Source: JBBROS01 sp965213855 (GTDB lineage Bacteria > Pseudomonadota > Alphaproteobacteria > Acetobacterales > Acetobacteraceae). From it: a stretch of DNA of 64,000 nt. The notes below the pieces were generated by a model. That model made no database searches. It was not told where the DNA came from and saw only the letters and a program-made list of their open reading frames with translations. This document shows, one piece after another, positions 26,004 to 35,592 of this stretch. Both the position numbers and the translations under genes were made by a program. The DNA lies in assembly GCA_965213855.1 (NCBI GenBank), contig CBDCAA010000008.1:744001-808000 (forward strand), given 5' to 3'. The stretch's first letter is position 1; each line of letters begins with the position of its first letter.

Positions 26004-26878
26004 GCCTTCTCGGCGATGCGCTCGCCGAACAGGCCCTGCGGCCGGATCAGCAGGAACGTCAGCAGGAGCGCGAAGGCGATCGCGTCCTTGTAGGGCACGG
26101 AGATGAAGGAGGCGCCGAACGTCTCGACCACGCCGAGGGAGAGTCCGCCCAGGATGGCGCCTGGGATGCTGCCGAAGCCGCCGATGATGTTGGCGGCGAA
26201 GGCTTTGAGCGAGATCAGCGCGCCCATGCCGACGCTGACGAACAACACCGGCGCGACCAGCACCCCGGCGAGACCGCCGAGGGCGGCGCTGTAGCCGAAG
26301 GTGATGAGGATCATGACCGCGACCGGGATGCCGAGCAGGCTCGCCATCTCCTTGTCCTGGCTGGTCGCCTGCAGCTTCTTGCCGAGCAGGGTCTTCTCGA
26401 AGATCAGATATTGCAGCACGACCATGATCGTCGCGACGACGATGATGGTGAGGTATTGGCTGTCCATGAAGACGCCGCCGAGCTCGTAGCCGGGGTTGTC
26501 GAACAGGTTGGGCAGGACCTGCGGCGCCGGGCCGTAGAGGGCAAGCACGATGTTGGAGAGGAAGATGCTGGCGCCGATGGTGCTGATAATGACGGGCAGC
26601 TGGCCGCGGTGGCGCAGCGGCCAGTAGGTGGCGCCGGCAAAAAGCAACCCGAACCCGGCCATCACAACGATCGCGATGGGCATCGACACGAGATAGGGCA
26701 AGCCGAGGCCGTTAAGCAGGATCACCATTAGGTAGGCGCCCAACATGCTGAACTCGCCCTGGGCGAAGTTCACGACGTTGGCGGCGCGGATGAGCAGCAC
26801 GAAGCCCAGGGCCACCAGCGCATAGATCGCGCCGATGCCGAGCCCGGTGAACAGCAGCTGGGGGACGAGGTCTAGCAC
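26000..26878 (-). CDS. livH: Branched-chain amino-acid type ABC permease LivH
   Basis: 292 aa inner-membrane permease. The opening GLGIGAIYALVALGFVLLIRAANVVNFAQGEF is the LivH hallmark, and the C-terminal GGFGSIPGAILGGLSLGVVE loop contacts the ATPases. It lies 121 bp downstream of the binding-protein gene, a gap filled with two oppositely oriented REP-like hairpins. Confidence 0.93.
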   Translation of the reverse strand: MLDLVPQLLFTGLGIGAIYALVALGFVLLIRAANVVNFAQGEFSMLGAYLMVILLNGLGLPYLVSMPIAIVVMAGFGLLFAGATYWPLRHRGQLPVIISTIGASIFLSNIVLALYGPAPQVLPNLFDNPGYELGGVFMDSQYLTIIVVATIMVVLQYLIFEKTLLGKKLQATSQDKEMASLLGIPVAVMILITFGYSAALGGLAGVLVAPVLFVSVGMGALISLKAFAANIIGGFGSIPGAILGGLSLGVVETFGASFISVPYKDAIAFALLLTFLLIRPQGLFGERIAEKA

Positions 26879-26885
26879 GAGCGCT

Positions 26886-26909
26886 CCCTCTCCCGCTCGC
26901 GGGAGAGGG
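26886..26909. repeat. REP-like palindromic repeat, copy 2
   Basis: CCCTCTCCCGC (26886-26896), TC loop, GCGGGAGAGGG (26899-26909). Flanking bases (CCCTCAACCACCC on the minus strand) show it is oriented opposite to copy 3. It lies in the transcribed space between the SBP and livH genes. Confidence 0.78.
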
Positions 26910-26958
26910 CTAGGGCGCGGGTGGTTGAGGGCTGTGTGGCCTTCGAGCCCTCACCCAA

Positions 26959-26982
26959 CCCTCTCGCGCAAGCGGGAGAGGG
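26959..26982. repeat. REP-like palindromic repeat, copy 3
   Basis: CCCTCTCGCGC (26959-26969), AA, GCGGGAGAGGG (26972-26982): the same element with one stem mismatch, preceded by the CCCTCACCCAA flank. With copy 2 it forms an inverted pair about 60 bp apart. Confidence 0.75.
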
Positions 26983-26999
26983 CTTTGTCGACGCCTTCA

Positions 27000-28139
27000 T
27001 CACTCCTGCACGTCGATGCGGCGGTCGAAGACGACCTTGCCGCTCTCGTTGCGGACGATGTTGTAGCCGCGCAGGCCGTCACCGTTGGCGTCGAAGGCGT
27101 AGGTGCCCTCGGCGCCGTCGTAGCCCTTGATGCCGGCCAGGGCGGCGCGGATCTTCTCCGGGTCGGTGCTGCCCGCCATGTTGATGGCCTGGCCGAGCAG
27201 GTTGACGGCGTCGAACGTCCAGGAGGACTGGTTGTCCGGGGCGTTCTTGTAGGCAGCCTGGTATTTGGCCGCGAAGTCCTTGCTGGCCGGGGTAGCGTCG
27301 ACCGCATAGTCGGCCACGCCATAGGTGCCGTAGAGCGCCGGGCCGGCGAGGTTGAGCGCGGTCGTGTTGACGATCGACGGCGAGCCGACCCAGGGAATGC
27401 GCACGCCGAGCTGCCGCACCTGGCGGGCGAAGATGCCGAGATCGCTTTCGAAGGTGAAGTAGCTGCCAAGGATGTCGGCGCCCGACTGCCGCACGGCGAG
27501 CACGACCGCGGTGTAGTCGGAGGCCTGGTTGGTGTAGCCCTGCATCAATACGGGGGTCACGCCCTTGTCCTTCAGTGCCGCTTCCAGTGCCTTCGAGCCG
27601 TTGGTGCCGAACGCGTCGGTCGAATAGACGACCGCCCATTTCTGCTTCTTGAGATCGGTCACGCCATATTCGGCGATGACTTTGCCGGAGTAGCTGTCAT
27701 TGGGGCGGCAACGGAACAGCCACTTGTTGCCCTGGTGCGTGAGCGTCGGCGAGGTGCCGCCGATCATCATCGGCTTGCCGACCTTGAGCACGTCGGGCGC
27801 CATCGCCTCGACCTGGGTGCTGCGGATGGAGCCGATGAAGGCGGAGATGTCGGCCTGGCCGGAGAGGCGGCTGAAGGCCAGGACGGCACCGGGATTGGTG
27901 GTCTGGTCGTCCTCGGTGACGAGCTCCATCTTGCGGCCGAGCACGCCTTTTTCGTTCACCATCGCCAACGCCAGCTTGGCGCCGTTCAGCTGCAGCTGGC
28001 CGGCCTCGGCGGCCGGGCCGGTGGAGGGGAACACGCAGCCTATGCGGATCGCATCGGCTGCACGGGCGATGCGGGGTGCGGCGAGCATCGCGGCGGCGCC
28101 AACCGCCAGGCCGCGCCGGGTCGTCGTAAGCTGGGTCAT
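27000..28139 (-). CDS. ABC transporter substrate-binding protein, LivK/AmiC type
   Basis: 379 aa periplasmic binding protein. The signal region TTRRGLAVGAAAMLAAPRIARA contains an Arg-Arg-Gly motif that could use either Sec or Tat. The fold markers are IRIGCVFPSTGPAAEAGQLQLNGA at the N-terminus and WAVVYSTDAFGTNG in the middle. ATG 28139 has GGGAGG 4 nt upstream. First gene of the transporter operon, 97 bp after a glycoside-hydrolase gene on the same strand. Confidence 0.9.
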   Translation of the reverse strand: MTQLTTTRRGLAVGAAAMLAAPRIARAADAIRIGCVFPSTGPAAEAGQLQLNGAKLALAMVNEKGVLGRKMELVTEDDQTTNPGAVLAFSRLSGQADISAFIGSIRSTQVEAMAPDVLKVGKPMMIGGTSPTLTHQGNKWLFRCRPNDSYSGKVIAEYGVTDLKKQKWAVVYSTDAFGTNGSKALEAALKDKGVTPVLMQGYTNQASDYTAVVLAVRQSGADILGSYFTFESDLGIFARQVRQLGVRIPWVGSPSIVNTTALNLAGPALYGTYGVADYAVDATPASKDFAAKYQAAYKNAPDNQSSWTFDAVNLLGQAINMAGSTDPEKIRAALAGIKGYDGAEGTYAFDANGDGLRGYNIVRNESGKVVFDRRIDVQE

Positions 28140-28236
28140 GTAACCTCCCTGACAATTTTTGACGCTTTTGAAACGCCGCATTGTTGCGGGTAGCAAACCA
28201 CAGGGGCCAGGGGGTGGGCAAGGCCGTCCCGTGACG

Positions 28237-29607
28237 TCAGCACACCGCGGCGGCGAGGCAGGCGGCGAAGGGCGGCGTCGACCAGCGTGGCCCTGCGACG
28301 GGCGGCCCGACGGCATGGCCCGTCAGCGGGTCGAACGGCGTCGCGGCACCGGTTGCAGGCAGATCGAGCGTGACGCCGGGCCGGATCGCCGGGTCGAGGC
28401 GGCCATCGGGCAGCAACGGGCCGTGTCGCAGCAAGAACAGGATCGCCTGATGCTCGTCGGCGCAGGCGATGCATGTGACGTTCGGGTCGTCGCAGGCGAC
28501 GTCCACGGCCCGGCGGCGGAACCGGCTCCAGTCGATGAGCGGGAGGAAGCGGGCGAGCGCGGCCTGGGCCTGACGCATGCCGGGGGTCAAGCAATGGGGA
28601 TTGCGGTTGGGCCAGCGCATGCCGCCGCCGGCCCCGCCCGCGGCGAGGTGCGCCCATTGGATGTGACGGAAGTACTCGTCGTCGAACTCGGACGGCAGGA
28701 CGATGCGCCGGTCCTTGAAGGTGTGGATCGGTCCGTGCTCGGTTTCGAAGAACGGGCGGTCGTCGGTGATCTCGGCCAGCGCTTCACGGACGAGCTTCGC
28801 AGTCGCGAGGGCGGGCGCGACGGTATCGGCCGGGTCGTCGATCGTGCCTTCCTCGTAGAAGTGATTGTTGGCGAAATCGAGCGCGGGATGGCGGAAGACG
28901 GGCGCGTTCAGCCACGGCTTCCAGTGCAGCTCGGGCCCGAAGATGCTGACCGTCTGCAGATGGGCGCGGCCATGCAGACGCACTTCGAGGGTGCGCAGGA
29001 ACGGGCCGATATCGCCGATGTAGTGCTCGAAGCAGCCCGGGCGGTCCTCGCCCTGGACGGGGTGCATCTCGTTCCACAGGTCCCAGGCGAACAGCGTTCC
29101 GTTGCCGCCCCATCGCTCGGTCGCGAACGCCAGGCGGTTCTTGACCAGGGTTCGGATGGCGGGGTGGGTCAGCAGTTGGGTGCGGGCGGGGCAGGGGCCG
29201 CCATTGGCTTCGTTGTAGGGGTGGATGTGCCAGTGGACCCACTGGAAAAACGTATCGAGCGGCGTGAGCAGGATCCGCAGCCCGGCCTCCGACGCGAGCT
29301 GGAACAGGTCGTCCCAGAGCTGGACCATCGCCGGGTTGAAGACGCCGGCGGGGCGTTCGAAGAAATGGCCGCCGGTCTCGCCGTACTCGAGCATGAGGCG
29401 GAGGCAGCTGACGCCGTGGGCCGCGAGCCAGGCGAAATGGCCGCGAACGGAGGCAAGGTCCTGCCGGGCTATCAGGCCGCGCAGTTCGATCCAGCTGATG
29501 GAGTCGTTCTGGCCGATCGGGGTCCAATGCTGGCCCTGTTCGGTCAGGAAGTAGGGAGCATCGGGCGCTCTGACGATCCAAGACTGCTGTGACGCGGGCT
29601 GACGCAA
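28237..29607 (-). CDS. Glycoside hydrolase of cellulase/mannanase (GH5-like) fold
   Basis: 456 aa, no signal peptide, so probably cytoplasmic. The TIM-barrel family markers are GVSCLRLMLEYG (beta-2/3), the acid/base Glu180 in WDLWNEMH, NNHFYEEG and the likely nucleophile Glu290 in ETEHGP. Start is TTG 29607 with AGGA about 10 nt upstream. A C-terminal beta-rich part (from about 380) follows the barrel. The substrate is unknown; co-orientation with the adjacent ABC transporter may be coincidental. Confidence 0.7.
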   Translation of the reverse strand: MRQPASQQSWIVRAPDAPYFLTEQGQHWTPIGQNDSISWIELRGLIARQDLASVRGHFAWLAAHGVSCLRLMLEYGETGGHFFERPAGVFNPAMVQLWDDLFQLASEAGLRILLTPLDTFFQWVHWHIHPYNEANGGPCPARTQLLTHPAIRTLVKNRLAFATERWGGNGTLFAWDLWNEMHPVQGEDRPGCFEHYIGDIGPFLRTLEVRLHGRAHLQTVSIFGPELHWKPWLNAPVFRHPALDFANNHFYEEGTIDDPADTVAPALATAKLVREALAEITDDRPFFETEHGPIHTFKDRRIVLPSEFDDEYFRHIQWAHLAAGGAGGGMRWPNRNPHCLTPGMRQAQAALARFLPLIDWSRFRRRAVDVACDDPNVTCIACADEHQAILFLLRHGPLLPDGRLDPAIRPGVTLDLPATGAATPFDPLTGHAVGPPVAGPRWSTPPFAACLAAAVC

Positions 29608-29726
29608 ACCGGTTGTTCCTGGACGGGCCGCGCAGCCATACGGCTTTCTTCGGTCGGGTCAATGAGGCCCCGCTAAGCTTTGCTTAAACTGTTGCCGTTA
29701 CGATAGGCGCGGTGGTGGAGAACGTC

Positions 29727-31427
29727 ATGCGCAACTGGAGAGACACGTCGATCGGGGCTCGGGTGACCGGTGCGTTTGGCATCGTGTTCACCCTTGTGTT
29801 GCTTCTGGACGTTTTTAGCCTTCAGCAGATGGGCACCATGAGGGATCAGGCGCTCCAGATCAGGGACAACTTGCTTCCCTCGGCACAACACCTGAACCGG
29901 CTGCTTTCGGCAGCCAAGGAATACCGGGTCTTCACCCTGCGGGTCGCCATCGCGACGCTGGGGAACGACGACGCTCAGGCGTCGGCCGACCTGGATCGCT
30001 ACACGGCGGCGCTTGCCCAGGTCGAACGTGAGTTCGAGGCGTATCGGCCGCTGATCACGCCGGGAACCGAGGACGAGACGCTCATGCGGAAGTTCGGGGC
30101 GGACTGGGCGGCGCTGAAGGTCGCCGATAGCCGCGTCGTGGAGTTCGCGCGCGCCCATAGCCGCACGGAGATGACGTCCCTCATCCGAGGCGAGTCGCGG
30201 TCCGCGTACGATGCCGTGATCGATGACCTGGCCAGGGACGCGGTGTTCAACGATGCCGAGGCGACCCGTGTGGCGACGGAGACGGTCGAGATCTACCAGT
30301 CGCAAAAGCGGTGGACCATCGTCGCGATGCTGGCCTGCGCCGGCGCCTGCGCCGGGGCGGGCCTGCTCATGATGATGACGGTGACGCGCCCGCTGGCTCG
30401 CGCTGTCGGCGTGGTCGACATGCTTGCGGCCGGCAACCTGGACGTGACGGTCGAGCCGTCGCGGGGTTCGGACGAGATCGGGCGGTTGCAGCGTTCGCTC
30501 GAGGTGTTCAGGCGGAGCATGCAGGACACGCGACGGCTCGGGGCGGAGCAAGCCTCCGAGCGGGAGTTGCGCGACCAGCGTGCCGCGCGCATCGAGGGCG
30601 CGATGCGGAGCTTCGAGGGCAAGGTCGCCTCGATGGTCGGCGTGCTCGCCTCCGGCTCGACCGAGCTCGAGGCGACAGCGCGAACGATGAGCACGACGGC
30701 GGGCCGGACGAATGCCGAAGCGGGAACGGTGGCCGGCGCGTCGGAGGAGGCAAGCGCCAGCGTGCAGACGGCGGCGGCGGCGGCCGAGCAGCTGTCCGCG
30801 TCGATCGGCGAGATCAGCCGACAGGTGACGAAGTCGGCCGAGATCAGCGACCGCGCATTCGACGATGCCAAGCGCACGGACGGGATCGTGCAGGCGCTCG
30901 CGGAGGGTGCGGACCGGATCGGCAGAGTGGTCGAGATGATCAGCAGCATCGCCGGCCAGACCAATCTGCTGGCCTTGAACGCGACGATCGAGGCGGCCCG
31001 CGCCGGGGATGCCGGCAAAGGCTTTGCGGTGGTCGCGTCCGAGGTCAAGAACCTCGCCGGACAGACAGCCCGTGCGACCGACGAGATCGCCGGACAGATC
31101 GCGCAAATCCAGTCCGCGACGAAGGACGCGGTGGCCGCGATCCGCCAGATCGCGCAGACCATCGGCGAGGTCAGCGAGATCGCCACCTCCATCGCCTCGG
31201 CCGTCGAGGAGCAGGGCGCGGCGACGGCCGAAATCGCTCGCACGGTCCAGGACACGGCGGCGGCGGCGATGCGGGTCACAACCAACATCGGCAGCGTGCG
31301 GGATGCAGCAAACGATGCCGGCGCCGCTGCGGCCCAGGTGCTGGGTGCGGCCGGCACCGTGTCGCTGCAGGCCGAGCAGCTTTCGAGCGAGGTGAAAAGC
31401 TTCGTTTCGGAGGTTCGCGCCGCATAG
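29727..31427 (+). CDS. Methyl-accepting chemotaxis protein
   Basis: 566 aa. TM1 is at about 13-32 (TGAFGIVFTLVLLLDVFSL), then a helical periplasmic sensor domain of about 165 residues of the 4HB type. TM2 is WTIVAMLACAGACAGAGLLMMM, followed by HAMP (RPLARAVGVVDMLAAGNLD) and the signalling hairpin (IAGQTNLLALNATIEAARAG, about 415-435). ATG 29727 has GGAG at 29717-29720. No che or other motility gene is nearby, so it is an orphan receptor. No C-terminal CheR/CheB-docking pentapeptide is seen. Confidence 0.93.
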   Translation: MRNWRDTSIGARVTGAFGIVFTLVLLLDVFSLQQMGTMRDQALQIRDNLLPSAQHLNRLLSAAKEYRVFTLRVAIATLGNDDAQASADLDRYTAALAQVEREFEAYRPLITPGTEDETLMRKFGADWAALKVADSRVVEFARAHSRTEMTSLIRGESRSAYDAVIDDLARDAVFNDAEATRVATETVEIYQSQKRWTIVAMLACAGACAGAGLLMMMTVTRPLARAVGVVDMLAAGNLDVTVEPSRGSDEIGRLQRSLEVFRRSMQDTRRLGAEQASERELRDQRAARIEGAMRSFEGKVASMVGVLASGSTELEATARTMSTTAGRTNAEAGTVAGASEEASASVQTAAAAAEQLSASIGEISRQVTKSAEISDRAFDDAKRTDGIVQALAEGADRIGRVVEMISSIAGQTNLLALNATIEAARAGDAGKGFAVVASEVKNLAGQTARATDEIAGQIAQIQSATKDAVAAIRQIAQTIGEVSEIATSIASAVEEQGAATAEIARTVQDTAAAAMRVTTNIGSVRDAANDAGAAAAQVLGAAGTVSLQAEQLSSEVKSFVSEVRAA

Positions 31428-31530
31428 GGACGCGGGCGGGCGCGCGCGCACTGTCCCGCGCAAGCCAGGGAGTCGCGTGGCGAACAGGATGCGGTCACAA
31501 GGTCGGGCACCAACCGTGATGGAGCCCCGC

Positions 31531-32805
31531 ATGCGCCGCCTGCTGTTCCTGATCATCCTGCTCACAAGGCCCGTGATGGCCCAAACGCCGGCCGAGGCAG
31601 GGGCCCGCGCGGACGGAACCGGCAGCGACACCGGCGCCTTCCAGCGGGCGCAGGACGCCCATACGGGACAGGCCGCCACGGTCCGCGTCGGTCCTGGCCT
31701 CTATGCGCTCGGATCGAATGTCTATACCGCCGGCCCGGTTGCCTGGATGTTCGAGCGCGGCGCCCGCCTGACAGGCCCCGGGCAGATCGACGCCGTCGCC
31801 GACGAGGCGGTGCTCAACGAGAGCGGCTGGACACTCGCCCGCCTGTTCGCGGCGCCCGGCAACGAGTTCGGCCTATTCGTCTCGGCCCGCGCCGCACCCT
31901 CCCGCGGTCATTCCCCCTACGAGAAAGCCGCGTTCATCTCGAGTGTCATCCAGGGCGACCCCAGCGACTATGGCCGTGCGATCCTGCGCGATCTCGTCGG
32001 CTACGAAAGCCAGGGCGTGATCCCGCCCGGCAACCTGACAGGGCGCATCTGGGGCTTCAACTCCGGCGTCGGACCCCTGGCGGGCGCCGACGGATATGCG
32101 GTCGGCGGCGAATTCGGCGTGCAGTCCTATAGCGGGCGGGATGCGGGGCCCCTAGGCACGCCCACCAGCAAGATCGGCGTGCATTCCGTCGCCTATGGCG
32201 ACAGCCGCTCCACGGTCGCGTTCCTGATCTCGGGCAACGGTACGACGTGGCAGGACGGGTTCGTCGCCCAGGCAGGGGCGCTTGCCCCCGGCGGCCACGC
32301 GGTCAGCGTCCGCCCGACCGGCACGACGCGCACCGCCGACATCGCATGGCTCGGCGCCGACGGCTCACTCGGCGCGAGCCGGCAGGCCGAACTCCACGCC
32401 GGCGCGCTCGGCGTGTCGCGCACCCGCGTCATGGCCGCCGAGACAGCCGGCGCCGGACCGGTCGAACTGACGGATGACGGCGCAGTGCCCGGCCCGGCCA
32501 ACACGATCATCCTGGCTGCGGGCTCGGCCATCGCCGTCAGGCAGGCCACCGTTATGCTGTTTCACCCGGGCAGCGGCTGGGCAGCGACCTACCGCGCGCC
32601 AGAGGTCGTCGTATCCCGCGGCCCCGCCGGCGTCGTGGCGACGCCGCCGGGGCCTCGGGCGATGCTGCTCGTGCAGCAGACCGGCCCGGCCCCGGGGGCT
32701 GTCGCGGTTAGCCTGGGCGCCACAGGCGACCGGATCGCGGTGACGGTCTCGGCCGCCTCGCCCCTGCACGCGATGGCCCAGATCGAAACGATGGAACTCC
32801 GCTGA
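31531..32805 (+). CDS. Exported protein, beta-helix/tailspike-like N-terminus
   Basis: 424 aa. A signal peptide (MRRLLFLIILLTRPVMAQ) is preceded by GGAG 6 nt upstream of ATG 31531; an upstream in-frame ATG is at 31519. The mature start GTGSDTGAFQRAQDAHTG and GPGLYALGSNVYTAG resemble the opening of pectate-lyase/tailspike proteins. The remainder (GEFGVQSYSGRDAG, SDIAWLGADGS-like repeats) looks beta-rich. No catalytic motif is recognised. It is convergent with pyruvate kinase, 3 bp apart. Confidence 0.6.
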   Translation: MRRLLFLIILLTRPVMAQTPAEAGARADGTGSDTGAFQRAQDAHTGQAATVRVGPGLYALGSNVYTAGPVAWMFERGARLTGPGQIDAVADEAVLNESGWTLARLFAAPGNEFGLFVSARAAPSRGHSPYEKAAFISSVIQGDPSDYGRAILRDLVGYESQGVIPPGNLTGRIWGFNSGVGPLAGADGYAVGGEFGVQSYSGRDAGPLGTPTSKIGVHSVAYGDSRSTVAFLISGNGTTWQDGFVAQAGALAPGGHAVSVRPTGTTRTADIAWLGADGSLGASRQAELHAGALGVSRTRVMAAETAGAGPVELTDDGAVPGPANTIILAAGSAIAVRQATVMLFHPGSGWAATYRAPEVVVSRGPAGVVATPPGPRAMLLVQQTGPAPGAVAVSLGATGDRIAVTVSAASPLHAMAQIETMELR

Positions 32806-32808
32806 CAC

Positions 32809-34242
32809 CTACCGTGCCGTCGCGACCCGAAGCGCGTTCGTGGTGCCGGGCTGGTTGAATGGCACGCCGGCGGTGATGACGACCTCGTCGCCGGGTGCTG
32901 AGAACCCTTCGGTGCGGGTGATCCGGGTGGCCCGGGTCACTGCCTCGGTCATCGAGTGCACCTCGCTTGTGATCACCGCATGCACGCCCCAAACCACGGC
33001 GAGCCGCCGGGCGGTCGCGAGATTGCTCGTCAGTCCCAGCACCGGTGCGTCTGGCCGTTCGCGAGCCATCCGCAAGGCGGTGCTGCCGCCCTCGGTGAAT
33101 GCAGCGATCGCGGTCGCCCCGATCGTATGGGCGATCTGCCGGCTGGCGGCGGCGATCGCGCTGGTGTGCGCCCGTTCCGGCGCCGGCCGCCCCGCCTCGA
33201 TCGTGCTGCGCCAGCCCGGGTCGCGTTCGACGCGTTCGACGATGCGGTCCATCATGTTGACGGCCTCGTACGGATATTGCCCGGCAGCGGTCTCTGCGCT
33301 CAGCATCACCGCGTCGGCGCCATCGAAGACCGCCGTCGCCACGTCGGACGCTTCGGCCCGCGTCGGCGCCGGGGCGCTGATCATGCTCTCCAGCATCTGT
33401 GTCGCCACCACCACCGGGATGCCACGCTGCCAGGCGGCGCGCACGATCCGCTTCTGCGCCAGCGGCACCTCTTCGGGCGGCAGCTCCACGCCCAGGTCGC
33501 CGCGCGCCACCATCACGGCGTCGCTCTCGGCCAAGATCGCGTCCAGGTTCTCGAGCGCCTGCGGCTTTTCCATCTTGGTCATGATCCAGGCCCGCCCCGC
33601 CGCGATCGCCTTGGCCTCGGCCACGTCCTCGGCCCGCTGCACGAAGCTCAGCCCGATGAAGTCGACGCCGTGTTCCAGCGCGAAAGCCAGGTCGATCCGG
33701 TCCTTCGCCGTCAGGGCGGGGATCGGCAGCGCCACGTCCGGCACGTTCACGCCCTTGCGGTCGCTGAGCGGCCCGCCGGTCACGACCTCCGTCTCCAGGT
33801 GGTCCTCCCGCACGTGCACCACGCGCAGACGCAGCTTCCCGTCGTCGAGCAGCAGCGAGGTGCCGATCCCCGCCGCCTGGATGATCTCCGGATGCGGCAG
33901 CGCGACGCGGCGCGTGTCGCCCGGCACGGCCGACAGATCCAGCCGAAAGGCCTGCCCGGTCTGCAGCACGACCCGGCCGGCCTGGAAGCGGCCCACCCGC
34001 AGCTTCGGCCCCTGCACGTCCGCCAGGATGCCGATCGGCCGGCCGGACTGCTCTTCGAGCGCGCGGATCATCTGGATGCGCGCGAAATGGTCCTCGTGGC
34101 TGCCATGGCTGAAATTCAGCCGGAACACATCGGCACCGGCATAGAACAGGCGTGAGAGGACCTCGGGCGTGCTGCTTGCGGGGCCGAGGGTCGCGATGAT
34201 CTTGGTGCGGCGGCGGCGTCGCAGCCGGATGCGGGGAGCCAT
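32809..34242 (-). CDS. pyk: Pyruvate kinase
   Basis: 477 aa. Makes ATP and pyruvate from PEP. Motifs: KIIATLGPASS near residue 14, FRLNFSHGSHEDH, the catalytic Lys region IMTKMEKPQALEN, MVARGDLGVELP and the MLSAETAAGQYP block. It starts 8 bp after the glycerate 2-kinase stop; this mirrors the tartrate/glyoxylate operons where the kinases are named ttuD and ttuE. Together they carry glycerate via 2-phosphoglycerate and PEP to pyruvate (enolase elsewhere). Confidence 0.95.
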   Translation of the reverse strand: MAPRIRLRRRRRTKIIATLGPASSTPEVLSRLFYAGADVFRLNFSHGSHEDHFARIQMIRALEEQSGRPIGILADVQGPKLRVGRFQAGRVVLQTGQAFRLDLSAVPGDTRRVALPHPEIIQAAGIGTSLLLDDGKLRLRVVHVREDHLETEVVTGGPLSDRKGVNVPDVALPIPALTAKDRIDLAFALEHGVDFIGLSFVQRAEDVAEAKAIAAGRAWIMTKMEKPQALENLDAILAESDAVMVARGDLGVELPPEEVPLAQKRIVRAAWQRGIPVVVATQMLESMISAPAPTRAEASDVATAVFDGADAVMLSAETAAGQYPYEAVNMMDRIVERVERDPGWRSTIEAGRPAPERAHTSAIAAASRQIAHTIGATAIAAFTEGGSTALRMARERPDAPVLGLTSNLATARRLAVVWGVHAVITSEVHSMTEAVTRATRITRTEGFSAPGDEVVITAGVPFNQPGTTNALRVATAR

Positions 34243-34250
34243 GGTCTCCT

Positions 34251-35513
34251 TCAGGCGATCAGGATCGCGCGGATGTCGTTGACGTTCGTGAGCGTCGGGC
34301 CCGTGACGACCAGGTCGCCCAAGGCGGTGAACAGGGCGTAGCTGTCATGCGCGTGCAGGATCTGGCCCGGGTCCAAGGCCCGCGCCCGGGCCCGGTCGAG
34401 CGTATCGGGCGTCACGATCGCCCCGGCCGCGTCCTGGTTGCCGTCGATGCCGTCCGTGTCGCCGGCGATCGCCCAAATAGCCGGTGCTCCGCGGAGAGCG
34501 ACGGCGAGGCTCAGCAGGAACTCCGTGTTGCGGCCGCCCTTGCCGCGGTGGCCGGGCGGCAGCGCGACGGTCGTCTCGCCACCTGAAAGCAACACGCAGG
34601 GCGCCGGCAGCGGATGGCCGTGCATGCGGACGCTGCGGGCGATGCCTGCCATGACGGTGCCGACCTCGGCGCTCAGGCCCTCGATCGCGTCGCCGAGGAT
34701 CATCGGCACGAGGCCGCTCGCGCGGGCGGCCGCGGCGGCGGCCTCGAGCGCCATGTACGGGGTGGCGATCAGTTGGAACTCGGGGCTGATCTCGCCGGGC
34801 TTGGGCGTCTCGGGCCCCGCGGTGCGCGGCAGGTCCAGGCGGTAACGGGCAGCGATCGCCTGGACGTCGGCCCAGGTTGACGGGTCCGGCACGGTGGGTC
34901 CGCTGCCGATGGTCGCCGGGTCGTCGCCGGGGACGTCGCTGATGGCCAGGGTGACGACGCGGGCGGGGGACGCCGCGGCAGCCAGGCGGCCGCCCTTGAT
35001 GGCGGACAGGTGCTTGCGGACGGCGTTCATGGCGCCGATGGGCGCGCCCGAGGCGAGGAGCGCAGCGTTGACCGCCTTCAGGTCATCGAGGGTGAGGCCG
35101 TCGGCCGGCACTTCCAGCAAGGCGGAGGCGCCGCCCGACATGAGCGCGAGCACGAGGTCGTCGGGCCCGAGCCCCTGGACGGCCGCCAGGATCTGCCGCC
35201 CTGCCTCTTCGCTGTTGGCGTCGGGCACGGGATGGCTCGATTCCAGGACGCGGATCGATGCGGTGGGGCAGGCATGGCCGTAGCGGGTGACGACGACGCC
35301 TTCGACCCCCGGCCAGGCGTGTTCGAGCGCGGCTGCCATCGAGGCGGCGGACTTGCCGGCGCCGACCACCACGGTGCGCCCGGACGGTCGCGCCGGCAGG
35401 TGCCGCGCGAGGACCTGGTGCGGGTCCGCGCTGGCGATGGCGGCGCCGAACATCGCGCGCAGGGCGGCCCTGGCGTCCGCGTCACTCCACTTCAACCCGG
35501 CCTCCCGCCCCAT
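34251..35513 (-). CDS. ttuD: Glycerate 2-kinase (MOFRL family, TtuD/GckA type)
   Basis: 420 aa. Motifs are TVVVGAGKSAASMAAALE, SGGASALLEVP near residue 125, the ISDVPGDDPATIGSGPT block and the MOFRL C-terminal domain (LLSGGETTVAL, AGDTDGIDGNQDAAGAI). Family members were first labelled hydroxypyruvate reductase but phosphorylate glycerate to 2-phosphoglycerate. First gene of a two-gene unit with pyk, suggesting glyoxylate or glycolate assimilation. Confidence 0.9.
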   Translation of the reverse strand: MGREAGLKWSDADARAALRAMFGAAIASADPHQVLARHLPARPSGRTVVVGAGKSAASMAAALEHAWPGVEGVVVTRYGHACPTASIRVLESSHPVPDANSEEAGRQILAAVQGLGPDDLVLALMSGGASALLEVPADGLTLDDLKAVNAALLASGAPIGAMNAVRKHLSAIKGGRLAAAASPARVVTLAISDVPGDDPATIGSGPTVPDPSTWADVQAIAARYRLDLPRTAGPETPKPGEISPEFQLIATPYMALEAAAAAARASGLVPMILGDAIEGLSAEVGTVMAGIARSVRMHGHPLPAPCVLLSGGETTVALPPGHRGKGGRNTEFLLSLAVALRGAPAIWAIAGDTDGIDGNQDAAGAIVTPDTLDRARARALDPGQILHAHDSYALFTALGDLVVTGPTLTNVNDIRAILIA

Positions 35514-35592
35514 CGGGCCGCACTATGGGAGGATGGGCGCAGTTGATCCAGGCCCTTGCCGCCGCCACCTGACGGTAAGGAGGGCCTCAACC

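Noticed and set aside
28140..28236. tRNA or small RNA in the gap before the glycoside hydrolase
   Set aside because: No cloverleaf or strong hairpin with T-tract could be drawn; the longer gaps in the window were read the same way without a tRNA.
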